Source: a virus. Taken from it: a stretch of 43,317 nucleotides of DNA. The DNA lies in the IMG/VR virus record IMGVR_UViG_3300021057_000018, positions 1 through 43,317 of that record; one strand, 5' to 3'. Below, piece by piece: positions 1 through 6,195 of the stretch (positions are counted from its first letter, which is position 1; every line of letters starts with the position of its first letter). Made by a program: the position numbers and the translations under genes. The notes under the pieces were generated by a model that was not told the DNA's origin, ran no database searches, and worked only from the letters and a program-made list of their open reading frames with translations.

Positions 1-50
1 CCGACGCCGCCGCCTACGCCGCCTACGCCGCCGCCTACGCCGACGCCGCC
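1..50 (+). repeat. Terminal direct repeat, left copy
   Basis: Bases 1-50 are identical to 43267-43316. The final base of the window (43317, A) differs from the matching base 51 (G). Both copies are in the same codon frame, so merging them restores one open reading frame. This is most simply an assembly overlap of a circular or circularly permuted genome. Because it lies in a repeat, it could also be two repeat copies. Confidence 0.8.
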
Positions 51-131
51 GACGCCGCCGCCTACGCCGACGCCGCCGACGCCGCCGCCTACGCCGACGC
101 CGCCGACGCCGCCGCCTACGCCGCCGCCGCT
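1..131 (+). repeat. In-frame GCC/GAC/TAC tandem repeat tract
   Basis: The sequence is low-complexity and made almost entirely of GCC, GAC and TAC codons. A 27-bp unit is repeated exactly three times (42-68, 69-95, 96-122), preceded by shorter AAY/AAAY units. The copies are identical at the DNA level, including codon choice, which points to recent expansion by slippage or unequal recombination rather than selection on protein alone. Confidence 0.9.
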
Positions 132-248
132 CGCACGCGTGACCGCGTGCTCGGTGACTACGCGGAGTGGGCCGTGCAGATTCTCATTGACCTGAAGTCG
201 CCCGGTTGCGAATGGCTTGACCTCGTTCCGGTTGAGGCCACCGCATGA
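1..248 (+). CDS. Ala/Asp/Tyr-repeat protein, 3' part (joins 42735-43317)
   Basis: This is the C-terminal part of a gene whose 5' part is at the other end of the window. Reading from base 3, it encodes a run built only of Ala, Asp and Tyr, with three exact tandem copies of a nine-residue unit (DAADAAAYA, 27 bp each, bases 42-122). A non-repetitive tail follows, beginning RTRDRVLGDYAEWAVQ and ending with the SPGCEWLDL-type sequence and a TGA at 246-248. The same tail and the same N-terminal domain occur, from memory, in a widespread phage and bacterial family of unknown function in which an Ala-rich helical repeat separates two conserved ends. The stop overlaps the next start (ATGA). Joined in frame after collapsing the 50-bp terminal overlap, the protein is about 259 aa. 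No function is assigned. Confidence 0.85.
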   Translation, partial: DAAAYAAYAAAYADAADAAAYADAADAAAYADAADAAAYAAAARTRDRVLGDYAEWAVQILIDLKSPGCEWLDLVPVEATA

Positions 249-637
249 AACCGATCTACTGGGTCGCTCTCATCTTCGGCTGGATCGGCACTTTGTTACT
301 CGTGGCCACGGATGATGCCGTGGAACGCGCCTATGCGAAGTACTTGATCCTCGCGGCGCTGATCTTAGCGTTGCTGCCGTCGCTGTGGGGCTGTAGTTCA
401 CCGACTGCGCCCACGTCTACGCGCACGCTGGTCTGGGCGGTGGCTCCGAAACCCTGTGATCCCGCGTTGCCGATTCCGACAGCGAAGCGGACGGAGCCGC
501 TGGTCACCACCAAGATTCCTGGTGATCCGAAGTTAACCGCCGTGTGGTTGAACGCGGATGGATCGACGTTGACGGTGCAGTTCCAGGCGCAGCTCAGTGG
601 GATTTTCATGATCTGCGCGTGGGCGGAGAAAAAGTGA
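245..637 (+). CDS. Small membrane protein / possible lipoprotein
   Basis: A 130-aa protein with a hydrophobic segment at about residues 5-21, a second at about 32-49, then a Cys in the context SLWGCSSPTAPTS. The Trp before Gly-Cys is atypical for a lipobox, so this could be a two-helix membrane protein or a lipoprotein with a long leader. The remainder is a polar domain of about 80 residues with predicted beta character, probably periplasmic. Its start overlaps the stop of the repeat protein (ATGA) and its own stop overlaps the next start (TGATG), so it belongs to the same operon. The GCSSPTAP sequence resembles the start of the mature lipoprotein at 38689-39447. Function unknown. Confidence 0.75.
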   Translation: MKPIYWVALIFGWIGTLLLVATDDAVERAYAKYLILAALILALLPSLWGCSSPTAPTSTRTLVWAVAPKPCDPALPIPTAKRTEPLVTTKIPGDPKLTAVWLNADGSTLTVQFQAQLSGIFMICAWAEKK

Positions 638-876
638 TGCTGAATCCCTACGAACACGACGAATCTCCCGAGGACGAGCCGACCACCTTTCCCTGTGCCT
701 GTGGTGACCCGCTCTGTCTCGGAGACAACCGGGACGAGAACAACCGGCGCTTTGGCAAAGAGTGGTTCGCGGCGGGCTGTCAGCAGTTGAAGCATCACCC
801 GGAGATCGTGAGAGAGCGCGAACGGGCGTCACGGGATGACGTGTATCGAGACGATTTCAATTTACGGAGGCGGTAA
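637..876 (+). CDS. Small acidic Cys-containing protein
   Basis: 79 aa, starting at the ATG that shares one base with the preceding stop (TGATG). The GGAG in the upstream GGAGAAAAAGTG serves as ribosome binding site. The sequence is strongly acidic at the N-terminus (EHDESPEDEP), then carries CACGDPLC (residues about 20-27), a possible small metal knuckle, and ends in a basic helix (ERERASRDD...RR). No family recognised. It sits just upstream of the 81-aa gene and Bet, so a role in recombination or as a small regulator is possible but unproven. Confidence 0.7.
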   Translation: MLNPYEHDESPEDEPTTFPCACGDPLCLGDNRDENNRRFGKEWFAAGCQQLKHHPEIVRERERASRDDVYRDDFNLRRR

Positions 877-1122
877 ATGAGCGTGATTCCGTTTACACCG
901 TCGGCGCAAGAGCAGGACGACGATCTGATCCTGCAGGGCGTCTTTGAGCGCCAGTGCCGTCTCTCTCTGATGGTCGAGGGGATGGCTGAGACCCTTTACC
1001 GTGCGCGTTCGTTGTGGATTGGCGGCGGGACGATTCCCTGGTCGGAGTTGACGGTAGATCGCAAAGTGGCCTACCGCCAAGAGGTTGAGGCGTTGGTAAG
1101 GAAGGCGGTAGGTGAGAAATGA
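877..1122 (+). CDS. Hypothetical protein upstream of Bet
   Basis: 81 aa, beginning [18 protein letters not shown] and ending in a basic helix. The ATG directly follows the upstream stop (TAA at 874-876) and is preceded by ACGGAGGCGG, a strong ribosome binding site. The stop overlaps the start of bet by four bases (ATGA), so the two are probably translationally coupled. Predicted all-alpha. No family recognised. Confidence 0.75.
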   Translation: MSVIPFTPSAQEQDDDLILQGVFERQCRLSLMVEGMAETLYRARSLWIGGGTIPWSELTVDRKVAYRQEVEALVRKAVGEK

Positions 1123-2081
1123 CGACAGCACTGGCAACGCGTGAACCGGCTCAGGTCGTGGCCATCGCGCCGACGATGACGCCGGAGCAGGTGCAACTGA
1201 TTAAGAACACGATCGCCAAGGGCGCATCGTCTGACGAGCTGCAACTGTTTCTGGCCCAGTGCCAGCGGACGGGCCTTGATCCGTTCTCGCGGCAAATCTA
1301 CTGGATCAAGCGCGGGAACAGCGGCACCACTCAGGTGAGCATTGACGGCTTCCGCGTGATCGCGGAGCGGTCGGGCGAGCTGGACGGGCAGGAAGTCCAC
1401 TGGTGCGATGCGGATGGACAATTCGTCGAAGTGTGGCTCAAGCCCACGCCGCCGGCCGCGGCGCGTGTGCTGGTCTACCGCAAGGGCTGCGCGAAGCCGT
1501 TTCCCGGTGTGGCGAAGTGGAGCGAATACAACGCGGGCGGCAACATGTGGTCGAAGATGCCCGCCACGATGCTGGCCAAGTGCGCGGAGGCACTGGCGCT
1601 CCGCAAGGCGTTCCCGCATCAACTCTCCGGCCTGTATACGAGCGACGAAATGGGGCAGGCGGATTCGGCGCCCGCGCTGGTGGTCGAAGCGCCAAGGGTC
1701 GTGCGTGAGGCTCAGGCCGTCGCTGTCGGGCAGGACGCGCCCACCGGCAAGATTCTCGACGCAGAGCCGTTGGTCACAAAGGTGGTGCCCGAGGGCTACT
1801 TCCTGATCTCGCGCTGCGAGGACTTGAACGGCAAGGGCAAGAAGAAAGGCAACGTCACGTTCTCTGACGGCGTGAAGGCGACGATCTGGATGCAGAACGC
1901 ACAGATGTTCGACCTGTGCATGGATTGCTGCCAGCGCGAACGGCCGGTGCAGCGCACCCTGCAGGAGAAGGACGGTTACGACCCTACGCTGAAAGCGATC
2001 AAGGTGCTGGACGCCGACCACGATCAGCGTGTCATCCCTGATCCGCCGATTGCGATTGACGCGAGCGAGATTCCGTTCTGA
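1119..2081 (+). CDS. bet: Bet/RecT-family ssDNA annealing protein with SSB-like C-terminal tip
   Basis: 320-aa phage recombination protein. Residues about 20-185 match the Bet family, with [34 protein letters not shown] and, near residue 145, the [20 protein letters not shown] segment typical of Redbeta-like proteins. These proteins anneal complementary single strands during recombination and replication restart. Residues about 210-300 form an extra beta-rich region (GYFLISRC...[13 protein letters not shown]) that could be an OB-like fold. The last residues are IDASEIPF, resembling the acidic DDDIPF tip with which bacterial SSB recruits partner proteins. No separate SSB and no lambda-Exo-type nuclease was found nearby. 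The family call is firm; the OB-fold and SSB-tip interpretation is inference. Confidence 0.9.
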   Translation: MTTALATREPAQVVAIAPTMTPEQVQLIKNTIAKGASSDELQLFLAQCQRTGLDPFSRQIYWIKRGNSGTTQVSIDGFRVIAERSGELDGQEVHWCDADGQFVEVWLKPTPPAAARVLVYRKGCAKPFPGVAKWSEYNAGGNMWSKMPATMLAKCAEALALRKAFPHQLSGLYTSDEMGQADSAPALVVEAPRVVREAQAVAVGQDAPTGKILDAEPLVTKVVPEGYFLISRCEDLNGKGKKKGNVTFSDGVKATIWMQNAQMFDLCMDCCQRERPVQRTLQEKDGYDPTLKAIKVLDADHDQRVIPDPPIAIDASEIPF

Positions 2082-2086
2082 TCGCC

Positions 2087-2338
2087 ATGCCGAAGTATCC
2101 GCGCAACCGTGGCTTGATTCGTCAATGGAAGCTCTTGCGGGCCTTGGAAGCGGCTCCTGGGGGACTGACGTGGAACCAGATCGCCTCGCTCGCGGATGAG
2201 CCCACGGATACGCGGACGATCCGGCGCGACGTGCATGCGCTGAAGGCGGTCGGCTTTCCGGTGGCGGTGATTAATCGAGGCGATGGTGGTCATGCGCGGA
2301 TCACGTTGACGCGGGCGATCTTTCAGGAGTTGCAGTAA
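2087..2338 (+). CDS. Winged-helix DNA-binding protein
   Basis: 83 aa. After a basic N-terminus, residues about 14-70 fit a winged helix-turn-helix of the HTH_11/DeoR type: RQWKLLRALEAAPGGLTWNQIASL, then TDTRTIRRDVHALKAVGFPV, followed by a wing rich in Gly/Asp. There is no ligand-binding (WYL) domain, so it is only the DNA-binding unit. It lies between bet and an HNH nuclease and its stop overlaps the next start (TAATG). Likely an early regulator or a DNA-structure-binding accessory to recombination. Confidence 0.75.
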   Translation: MPKYPRNRGLIRQWKLLRALEAAPGGLTWNQIASLADEPTDTRTIRRDVHALKAVGFPVAVINRGDGGHARITLTRAIFQELQ

Positions 2339-2814
2339 TGGCCATTGAGCCGATTTCCAAGTTCGGCACGCACAACGGCCAAACCGAATCGCTCGCCGAG
2401 TATCGCATTCGCCGGCGGAATGGCCGCAAGTCGAAAGAGCTGTCAACGAAGACGCAATTGCGCGTCCGAGATGGCATCGGCTGCCGCTGGCCCGGCTGCG
2501 AGTACTGGAAGCACGGCGTGATCGTCGAAGGCGTGCACCTGGTGGATAAGGGCATGGGGGGTGATCCAAAGCAGTTGCGGACGCAGCTCGATCTGATGAT
2601 CCGGCTTTGCAAGATTCACCACCAAGGGCCAGTGTCGATTCACTCCGGGCACCGCGTGGTCGAGTTCCTGACCGAGCGCAAGACCAATGGGCCGTGCACG
2701 TTCAAGACGCGGAAAGCGGACGGCGTGTGGATTACGGACGGGATCGAAAACGAGTGGGACTTCCGGAGCCATCGAAACGAAGCGGCGGCGGATAGCTGCG
2801 AGGACGACGAATGA
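2338..2814 (+). CDS. HNH-type endonuclease
   Basis: 158 aa. The centre (residues about 40-105) has the architecture of a phage HNH nuclease: a Cys pair in CRWPGCEYW, a VEGVHLVDKGMGG segment where the first catalytic His lies (GVHLVDK), and MIRLCKIHHQGPVSIHSGHR, with zinc or catalytic Cys/His residues. These proteins cut DNA using a beta-beta-alpha-metal fold. The position directly after bet and a wHTH protein suggests recombination or Holliday-junction processing (compare Rap/NinG-like roles) rather than homing. The stop overlaps the next ORF by four bases. Confidence 0.8.
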   Translation: MAIEPISKFGTHNGQTESLAEYRIRRRNGRKSKELSTKTQLRVRDGIGCRWPGCEYWKHGVIVEGVHLVDKGMGGDPKQLRTQLDLMIRLCKIHHQGPVSIHSGHRVVEFLTERKTNGPCTFKTRKADGVWITDGIENEWDFRSHRNEAAADSCEDDE

Positions 2815-2987
2815 GGGGCGATCAAGAGCCCTGCGGCGATTTTCGGCCATCGATGAAGCCGAGCTACTGCCGCTGTGGGTTCCGGAAAGACGATCACGAC
2901 TTGGACGCCCTACTGCCGGTTCGGGAATGGACATGGGGCTGGCGGTCGCGCCTCTTGGCGCAACCGGATCGTGAGGAGTGCGAATGA
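2811..2987 (+). CDS. Small Cys-containing protein
   Basis: 58 aa, overlapping both neighbours by ATGA (2811-2814 and 2984-2987). It contains a Cys-Arg-Cys motif (YCRCGFRKDDHD) near the middle and a Trp-rich C-terminal half (EWTWGWRSRL). The double overlap and absence of rare codons support it as a real coupled gene. No family recognised. Confidence 0.6.
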   Translation: MRGDQEPCGDFRPSMKPSYCRCGFRKDDHDLDALLPVREWTWGWRSRLLAQPDREECE

Positions 2988-3319
2988 GTATGGCCGAGCA
3001 GATCGAGAGCATCGCCCACGCCATGCAGAACGGTGATCCCACGCCGGCCGAGATTCGCGGCTTCGAAGTCACCCTCGCGGGTCTGCTCTGGCAGGCCAAC
3101 AAAGCGGCGACGAAGGCGGAGATTGACTTCCGTGTAGCCAAGCTCGGGGCCAGCACGCATACGAAGTCGGCGGCGGCGGCGCAGATCGTGGCTGAGGCTG
3201 GCCCATCGTTCGCGGCGTTGCTTGAGGCGAAGAGCCTTCAGGATTCGGTGATGGAAATGTTGCGGACGTGCCGGTCGCATGGTCGCAGCTTGTCCGAAGA
3301 GATGCGGCTACAGCGATGA
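2984..3319 (+). CDS. Hypothetical helical protein
   Basis: 111 aa. The ATG at 2984 is chosen over an in-frame GTG six bases upstream because it has a GAGGAG ribosome binding site at 2972-2977 and forms an ATGA overlap. It is predicted almost entirely alpha-helical (AEQIESIAHAMQ, then FEVTLAGLLWQANKAATKAEID). It resembles small phage proteins of unknown function that accompany recombinases. No enzymatic motif seen. Confidence 0.7.
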   Translation: MSMAEQIESIAHAMQNGDPTPAEIRGFEVTLAGLLWQANKAATKAEIDFRVAKLGASTHTKSAAAAQIVAEAGPSFAALLEAKSLQDSVMEMLRTCRSHGRSLSEEMRLQR

Positions 3320-3354
3320 AGCAGGCCGAACGAGCGGCACGGACAGCCGCCTAG
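3316..3354 (+). CDS. Micro-ORF (12 aa) bridging two genes
   Basis: ATG at 3316 overlaps the previous stop (ATGA). The ORF encodes 12 residues (MKQAERAARTAA) and ends nine bases before the next start. The next gene's ribosome binding site (AGGAG) overlaps its stop. It may only serve to carry ribosomes across the gap; it is one of four such micro-ORFs in the early region. Confidence 0.35.
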   Translation: MKQAERAARTAA

Positions 3355-3362
3355 GAGAGCAA

Positions 3363-3713
3363 ATGGAAAGCAATGGATACGGACAGTTGGGTGATTTCGC
3401 CGGGCCGTTTAACGTCGGCGGCGCGGTCAGTGGTGTGATGGTGGCGAAGGACATTGCACCAACGCCGCCGATGCAATCCGCGCTGCACAACATTGAACGC
3501 AGTATTCACCGGCTCGATGACCTGTTGGGGCAACTCGCCGGTCGTATCGCGCCCGTGTGCCGCGTGGAGCCTCCGTCCGCGATTGGCAACGGCGTGGAGA
3601 CTCGGGCTCCTCGCGCCAACAGCAGCATCGGATCGCAGGTGTGGAGCTATGCGGATCAGATCGACGCGCTGTCGGCGCGTGTGTCCGACCTGCTGAATCG
3701 CTGCGAACTGTAA
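3363..3713 (+). CDS. Hypothetical protein
   Basis: 116 aa from ATG 3363, with AGGAG five bases upstream. The N-terminal third is Gly-rich (MESNGYGQLGDFAGPFNVGG), and residues about 35-65 form a possible coiled-coil (HNIERSIHRLDDLLGQLAG). The C-terminus is a second amphipathic helix (YADQIDALSARVSDLLNRC). No known family. The first codons contain a 17-nt copy of the iteron-like sequence found at 4919-4935. Confidence 0.7.
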   Translation: MESNGYGQLGDFAGPFNVGGAVSGVMVAKDIAPTPPMQSALHNIERSIHRLDDLLGQLAGRIAPVCRVEPPSAIGNGVETRAPRANSSIGSQVWSYADQIDALSARVSDLLNRCEL

Positions 3714-3881
3714 CACGGGTTTCTCTCCCCCGAGGACTTCCGTGTTGCGTGTGTGCTTGAAGCGCTGGGGGCAAGACGGATCGGTAGATCAGGGCTGACG
3801 TGATCTAGCGACTGGCGAACAGTCCGGGAGAGAGCGTACCAAGTTGAAGGTTTTGATTATTGCGCTGCGCTCGCGGAGGAC
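3714..3881 (+). other. Intergenic stretch, no convincing gene
   Basis: 168 bases. A GTG-started 18-codon ORF begins at 3741 behind CGAGGAC, but is too short to support. From 3804 an open frame without any start codon continues in phase into the small ORF at 3882, so this may be the decayed front of that gene. A segment near 3861 (CGCTGCGCTCGCGGAGG) resembles one near 8522. Confidence 0.4.
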
Positions 3882-3962
3882 GTGAACGATACCGGATGGA
3901 GCGAGATCGAGACGGCAAGCGGAATGAAAAAAGTACGGCGGATCGTGCGGTTTTCCCTATGA
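3882..3962 (+). CDS. Very small ORF, possibly remnant
   Basis: 26 aa from a GTG behind GCGGAGGAC, ending in a basic tail (MKKVRRIVRFSL). It overlaps the following ORF by ATGA. The same frame is open upstream to 3804 and reads like protein (WRTVRERAYQVEGFDYCAAL) but lacks a start, so the present ORF could be the residue of a longer gene that lost its front. Function unknown. Confidence 0.35.
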   Translation: MNDTGWSEIETASGMKKVRRIVRFSL

Positions 3963-4069
3963 AACGGAGTGCAATCGTGAGAGAATTGACCTCACAATTT
4001 AAGTCGGAGCCACGCCGGATTTACGAGATCCAACGTGACCCCTTCGCACTCAACGGAGTAAGCCGATGA
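3959..4069 (+). CDS. Small basic protein
   Basis: 36 aa (starts MKRSAIVRELTSQFKSEP), coupled by ATGA at both ends (3959-3962 and 4066-4069). The composition is polar and basic, predicted helical, possibly nucleic-acid binding. The CGGAG in CAACGGAGTAAG near its end provides the ribosome binding site of the next gene. No family recognised. Confidence 0.45.
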   Translation: MKRSAIVRELTSQFKSEPRRIYEIQRDPFALNGVSR

Positions 4070-4539
4070 GCACGCCGGACAAGTCTACCAAATCACCGAT
4101 CCACGACCTATCCAAGGTCGTTACCAGCCGCCCCATTGATGGCACGGCTGCGCGTGTTATCTCGCAAGGCCCAAAAGGCTACGAATCCGGCAAGAAAATC
4201 TTGTCGGTATGCAGCCCAACGCCGCTACCTATCCGATCAATCGGCAAGTCTGAGCGCGCTAATCCCGGCTTCGTTGACTGCGTCGGCGTGAAGCGCGGCA
4301 AACTCACCGTGCTTGGTATCGTGGATGACCGCGCCAATATCGAGCGTAGCAAGAGCGCACAGTTGCGATGGCTCTGCCGCTGTGTGTGTGGCTACTACAC
4401 CACGCGATCATCCAAGTCGATCAAGAACGAGCGCAACGAGCAAGATGCGTGCGACCGCTGCCGACAGGTGGCTTATCTCAAGCGCACGTCTCATTTTCGA
4501 CAGACCGGCCAAAATAAGCCGATCACGGAGTTCATATAG
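4066..4539 (+). CDS. Zinc-ribbon protein related to N-terminal module of phage homing-type nucleases
   Basis: 157 aa. Residues about 75-140 read KRGKLTVLG, then RWLCRCVCG, a spacer, and ACDRC. This matches the pattern (GxRFGRLTVLG ... WLCRCDCG ... CGC) found at the N-terminus of phage HNH/AP2-type homing nucleases, including the one at 34256-34876 here. No HNH or AP2 domain follows, so it is either a stand-alone DNA-binding zinc ribbon or a truncated relative. The first 70 residues are polar, unstructured and unrecognised. It lies directly upstream of the replication gene. Confidence 0.65.
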   Translation: MSTPDKSTKSPIHDLSKVVTSRPIDGTAARVISQGPKGYESGKKILSVCSPTPLPIRSIGKSERANPGFVDCVGVKRGKLTVLGIVDDRANIERSKSAQLRWLCRCVCGYYTTRSSKSIKNERNEQDACDRCRQVAYLKRTSHFRQTGQNKPITEFI

Positions 4540-4541
4540 AG

Positions 4542-5345
4542 ATGGCTCCGCAAAAGTCCCCCGCCTTTAGCTTCTACGCCAAAGACTTCGTTACCGGCAC
4601 ATCCACGATGAGCCTGCAAGAAGTCGGAGCCTACATCCGCCTCCTGGCTTACCAGTGGGACGTGGGTAGCGTTCCGACCGATCCGAGTGATCGCGCCCGC
4701 ATTCTCGGCTGCGCGAAGGCGCAAGAGCGCGAGCTGTGGAAGAAGGTCAGTAAGAAGTTCGTCCTTCGCAACGATGTCTACCTGAACGAACGGTTGGAAG
4801 AGGAGCGCCAGAAGCAGACAGATCGCCGTCAGCGATTGTCCGACAACGGCAAGCTCGGGGGCCGTCCACAGAAAGCAAACGAGAAGCTAGACGAAAGCAA
4901 AAGCTTTCCTGAAACGAAAGCAAATGGAAAGCAATTGAAAAGCCTTCCGTCTTCGTCTTCGTTTTCTGGAAAAGATCACAACACACAAACAGCGCGCGCG
5001 AACGGTCACGGCAATGGCGCAAATGCGCCCGGATCGCTCGGTCGAGACCATCGGTTTCACGCGATCTGCGGCCCTCGGATGCGTGTGTGTCTCACTGATG
5101 CGACCGCCGCGAAATTGGTTGAAAAGTGGGGCGGTTTACCGGACGAGGCGTTGCCGTTCGTGCGCGAGTTTTGCGACTGGTTGGAACAGAAAATTGGCGA
5201 CGGCGCGAAGGGCGATTTCCTCTGGCTTATTCAGCACTTTGAGGCGTTCATGGACGCGCAGGAACGCGTGCCGCTGCCGCCCCCTCCCAAGGCCAAAACG
5301 AACGGCGTAGCCGCACAGATCAACGCATGGGGGAACGATGACTAA
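4542..5345 (+). CDS. DUF1376 (YdaU-like) replication initiation protein
   Basis: 267 aa. Residues about 8-95 match DUF1376/YdaU (SPAFSFYAKDFVTGTSTMSLQEVGAY..., then ...LWKKVSKKFVLRNDVYLNERLEEE), a winged-helix-like domain found in phage replication proteins that act like lambda O. A polar, low-complexity linker (about 105-160) follows, then a second helical domain (about 165-250). The linker-coding DNA holds four iteron-like repeats (4871-4935), as in lambda O, where the origin lies inside the gene. It is followed by a possible helicase loader whose start overlaps its end. Family call firm; initiator role inferred. Confidence 0.8.
   Translation: MAPQKSPAFSFYAKDFVTGTSTMSLQEVGAYIRLLAYQWDVGSVPTDPSDRARILGCAKAQERELWKKVSKKFVLRNDVYLNERLEEERQKQTDRRQRLSDNGKLGGRPQKANEKLDESKSFPETKANGKQLKSLPSSSSFSGKDHNTQTARANGHGNGANAPGSLGRDHRFHAICGPRMRVCLTDATAAKLVEKWGGLPDEALPFVREFCDWLEQKIGDGAKGDFLWLIQHFEAFMDAQERVPLPPPPKAKTNGVAAQINAWGNDD
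4871..4935 (+). repeat. Iteron-like direct repeats; candidate replication origin
   Basis: GAAAGCAA(A/T) occurs at 4871-4879, 4893-4901, 4916-4924 and 4927-4935, with start-to-start spacings of 22, 23 and 11 bases, that is, about two, two and one helical turns. An inverted copy (GCTTTC, 4903-4908) makes a GAAAGC/GCTTTC inverted repeat at 4893-4908. A less GC-rich stretch follows (to about 4990), which could unwind. Placement inside the linker of a replication-initiator-like gene mirrors lambda ori. Confidence 0.6.
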
Positions 5346-5775
5346 GACCGAATTTAAAGAACAGTTCAAGCGTCTCCGTGTGGCTGGCTACCGCCTTCCT
5401 GTCTCCGATGGCGTGACCGTCGATGACGTGATGGACGAGTGGTTTAAGACGTTCCAGGGCTGCACGTCCCGCGAGTTATCCGAGGCCATTGATCGGTTGA
5501 AAAAAGAGAAGACGGACACCTTTTGGCCGGCCACGGGGCAACTCTGGTTCCACATAAAGGATGTCCGGAAGGGTGACGCAATCCGCCGACAGGCGAGCGA
5601 ACACACGGGCGAATGGGCGATGTCTGAGGAAGACACGCAGGAGTTTCTGTCGATTCTGCGAGCGGCCAGAGATCGGATCGTTCGCAAGATGCCCAACGCG
5701 GAAGCGCAGGTACGGCCGCAGCACATTGAAGACGCGGAAGCCTTGGCAATTGAAGACTCGGAGGCGTCGGCGTGA
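5338..5775 (+). CDS. Possible helicase-loader-like replication protein
   Basis: 145 aa, overlapping the DUF1376 gene by eight bases. The N-terminal region (about 1-80) is helical: DVMDEWFKTFQGCTSRELSEAIDRLKKEK, then FWPATGQLWFHIKDVRKG. This is the pattern of phage loader/inhibitor proteins (G39P-like) in which short helices precede a fill-in segment of the form (F/W)PxxxxL. The C-terminus is acidic (EDAEALAIEDSEASA), suitable for binding a helicase. Gene order initiator-loader supports the call; sequence alone is weak, so function stays tentative. Confidence 0.55.
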   Translation: MTKTEFKEQFKRLRVAGYRLPVSDGVTVDDVMDEWFKTFQGCTSRELSEAIDRLKKEKTDTFWPATGQLWFHIKDVRKGDAIRRQASEHTGEWAMSEEDTQEFLSILRAARDRIVRKMPNAEAQVRPQHIEDAEALAIEDSEASA

Positions 5776-5999
5776 AGCTCACGGACGAGCAACTGGCCGC
5801 GATTCTTCAGCGCGAGAACGGACGCATCGGCCTCGAAGTGCGAGACGTGAACGGCGTGAGTTACTGGATCACGGATGTGTCGGCTAATGATCGGCTCCGC
5901 GTGTTGGCACAGGACGGACAAGCGTACTGGTTTGACTCCGAACGCAAGACGGTCACGCCCGTGAACAAGAAATGGAAGCTGATCGGCAGCGGCACGTAG
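5772..5999 (+). CDS. Small hypothetical protein
   Basis: 75 aa from a GTG that overlaps the preceding stop (GTGA). The sequence suggests a small beta-barrel: a helix (TDEQLAAILQREN), then alternating strands (IGLEVRDVNGVSYWITDVS, LRVLAQDGQAYWFDSE, KWKLIGSG). No family recognised; it may be an RNA/DNA-binding SH3-like fold. Confidence 0.65.
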   Translation: MKLTDEQLAAILQRENGRIGLEVRDVNGVSYWITDVSANDRLRVLAQDGQAYWFDSERKTVTPVNKKWKLIGSGT

Positions 6000-6087
6000 T
6001 GACGAAGGAACACGCGGGTAGAACGCGCAGGAGCGCAGCGCAAAAGACATGGCCTCACTTTTGGACACGCACGGTGCAGGAGAGCGC
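6000..6087 (+). other. Intergenic segment with repeated motifs
   Basis: 88 bases without a supported gene. It contains GGAGCGCAGCG (6030-6040), an 11-mer also present at 10929, 13090 and 42327, and CGCAAAAGACAT...GGACA (6039-6067), which recurs with small changes at 9552-9577. Its 3' end carries the AGGAG ribosome binding site for the small ORF at 6088. Confidence 0.6.
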
Positions 6088-6195
6088 ATGAGGAGACAAG
6101 AAGAACACGATTTGGGAGCACACGTGTGCCCACGGAGGGCGTCAGAGCCTTCTCCGGTGTCGGGGATGCAGCTATCGCACGACGGAATGAGCTAA
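6088..6195 (+). CDS. Small ORF upstream of methyltransferase
   Basis: 35 aa (MRRQEEHDLGAHVCPRRA...), preceded by AGGAG five bases upstream and sharing TAATG with the methyltransferase start, so it can couple translation to that gene. Its coding DNA resembles the first part of the gene at 7455 (EEHDLGAH versus EEQDLGAD; GGGATGCAGCTA in both) and contains the 13-mer CTATCGCACGACG shared with 8545 and 12667. It looks like a leader assembled from recurring early-region sequence. Confidence 0.5.
   Translation: MRRQEEHDLGAHVCPRRASEPSPVSGMQLSHDGMS

Noticed and set aside
1-131. Regular repeats that might be a CRISPR array
   Set aside because: Units are contiguous, in-frame GCC/GAC/TAC codons without unique spacers; both flanks are coding.
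6126-6194. Longer methyltransferase start at GTG 6126
   Set aside because: The extra 23 residues are encoded by the overlapping small ORF at 6088 and do not belong to the family; ATG 6195 fits.
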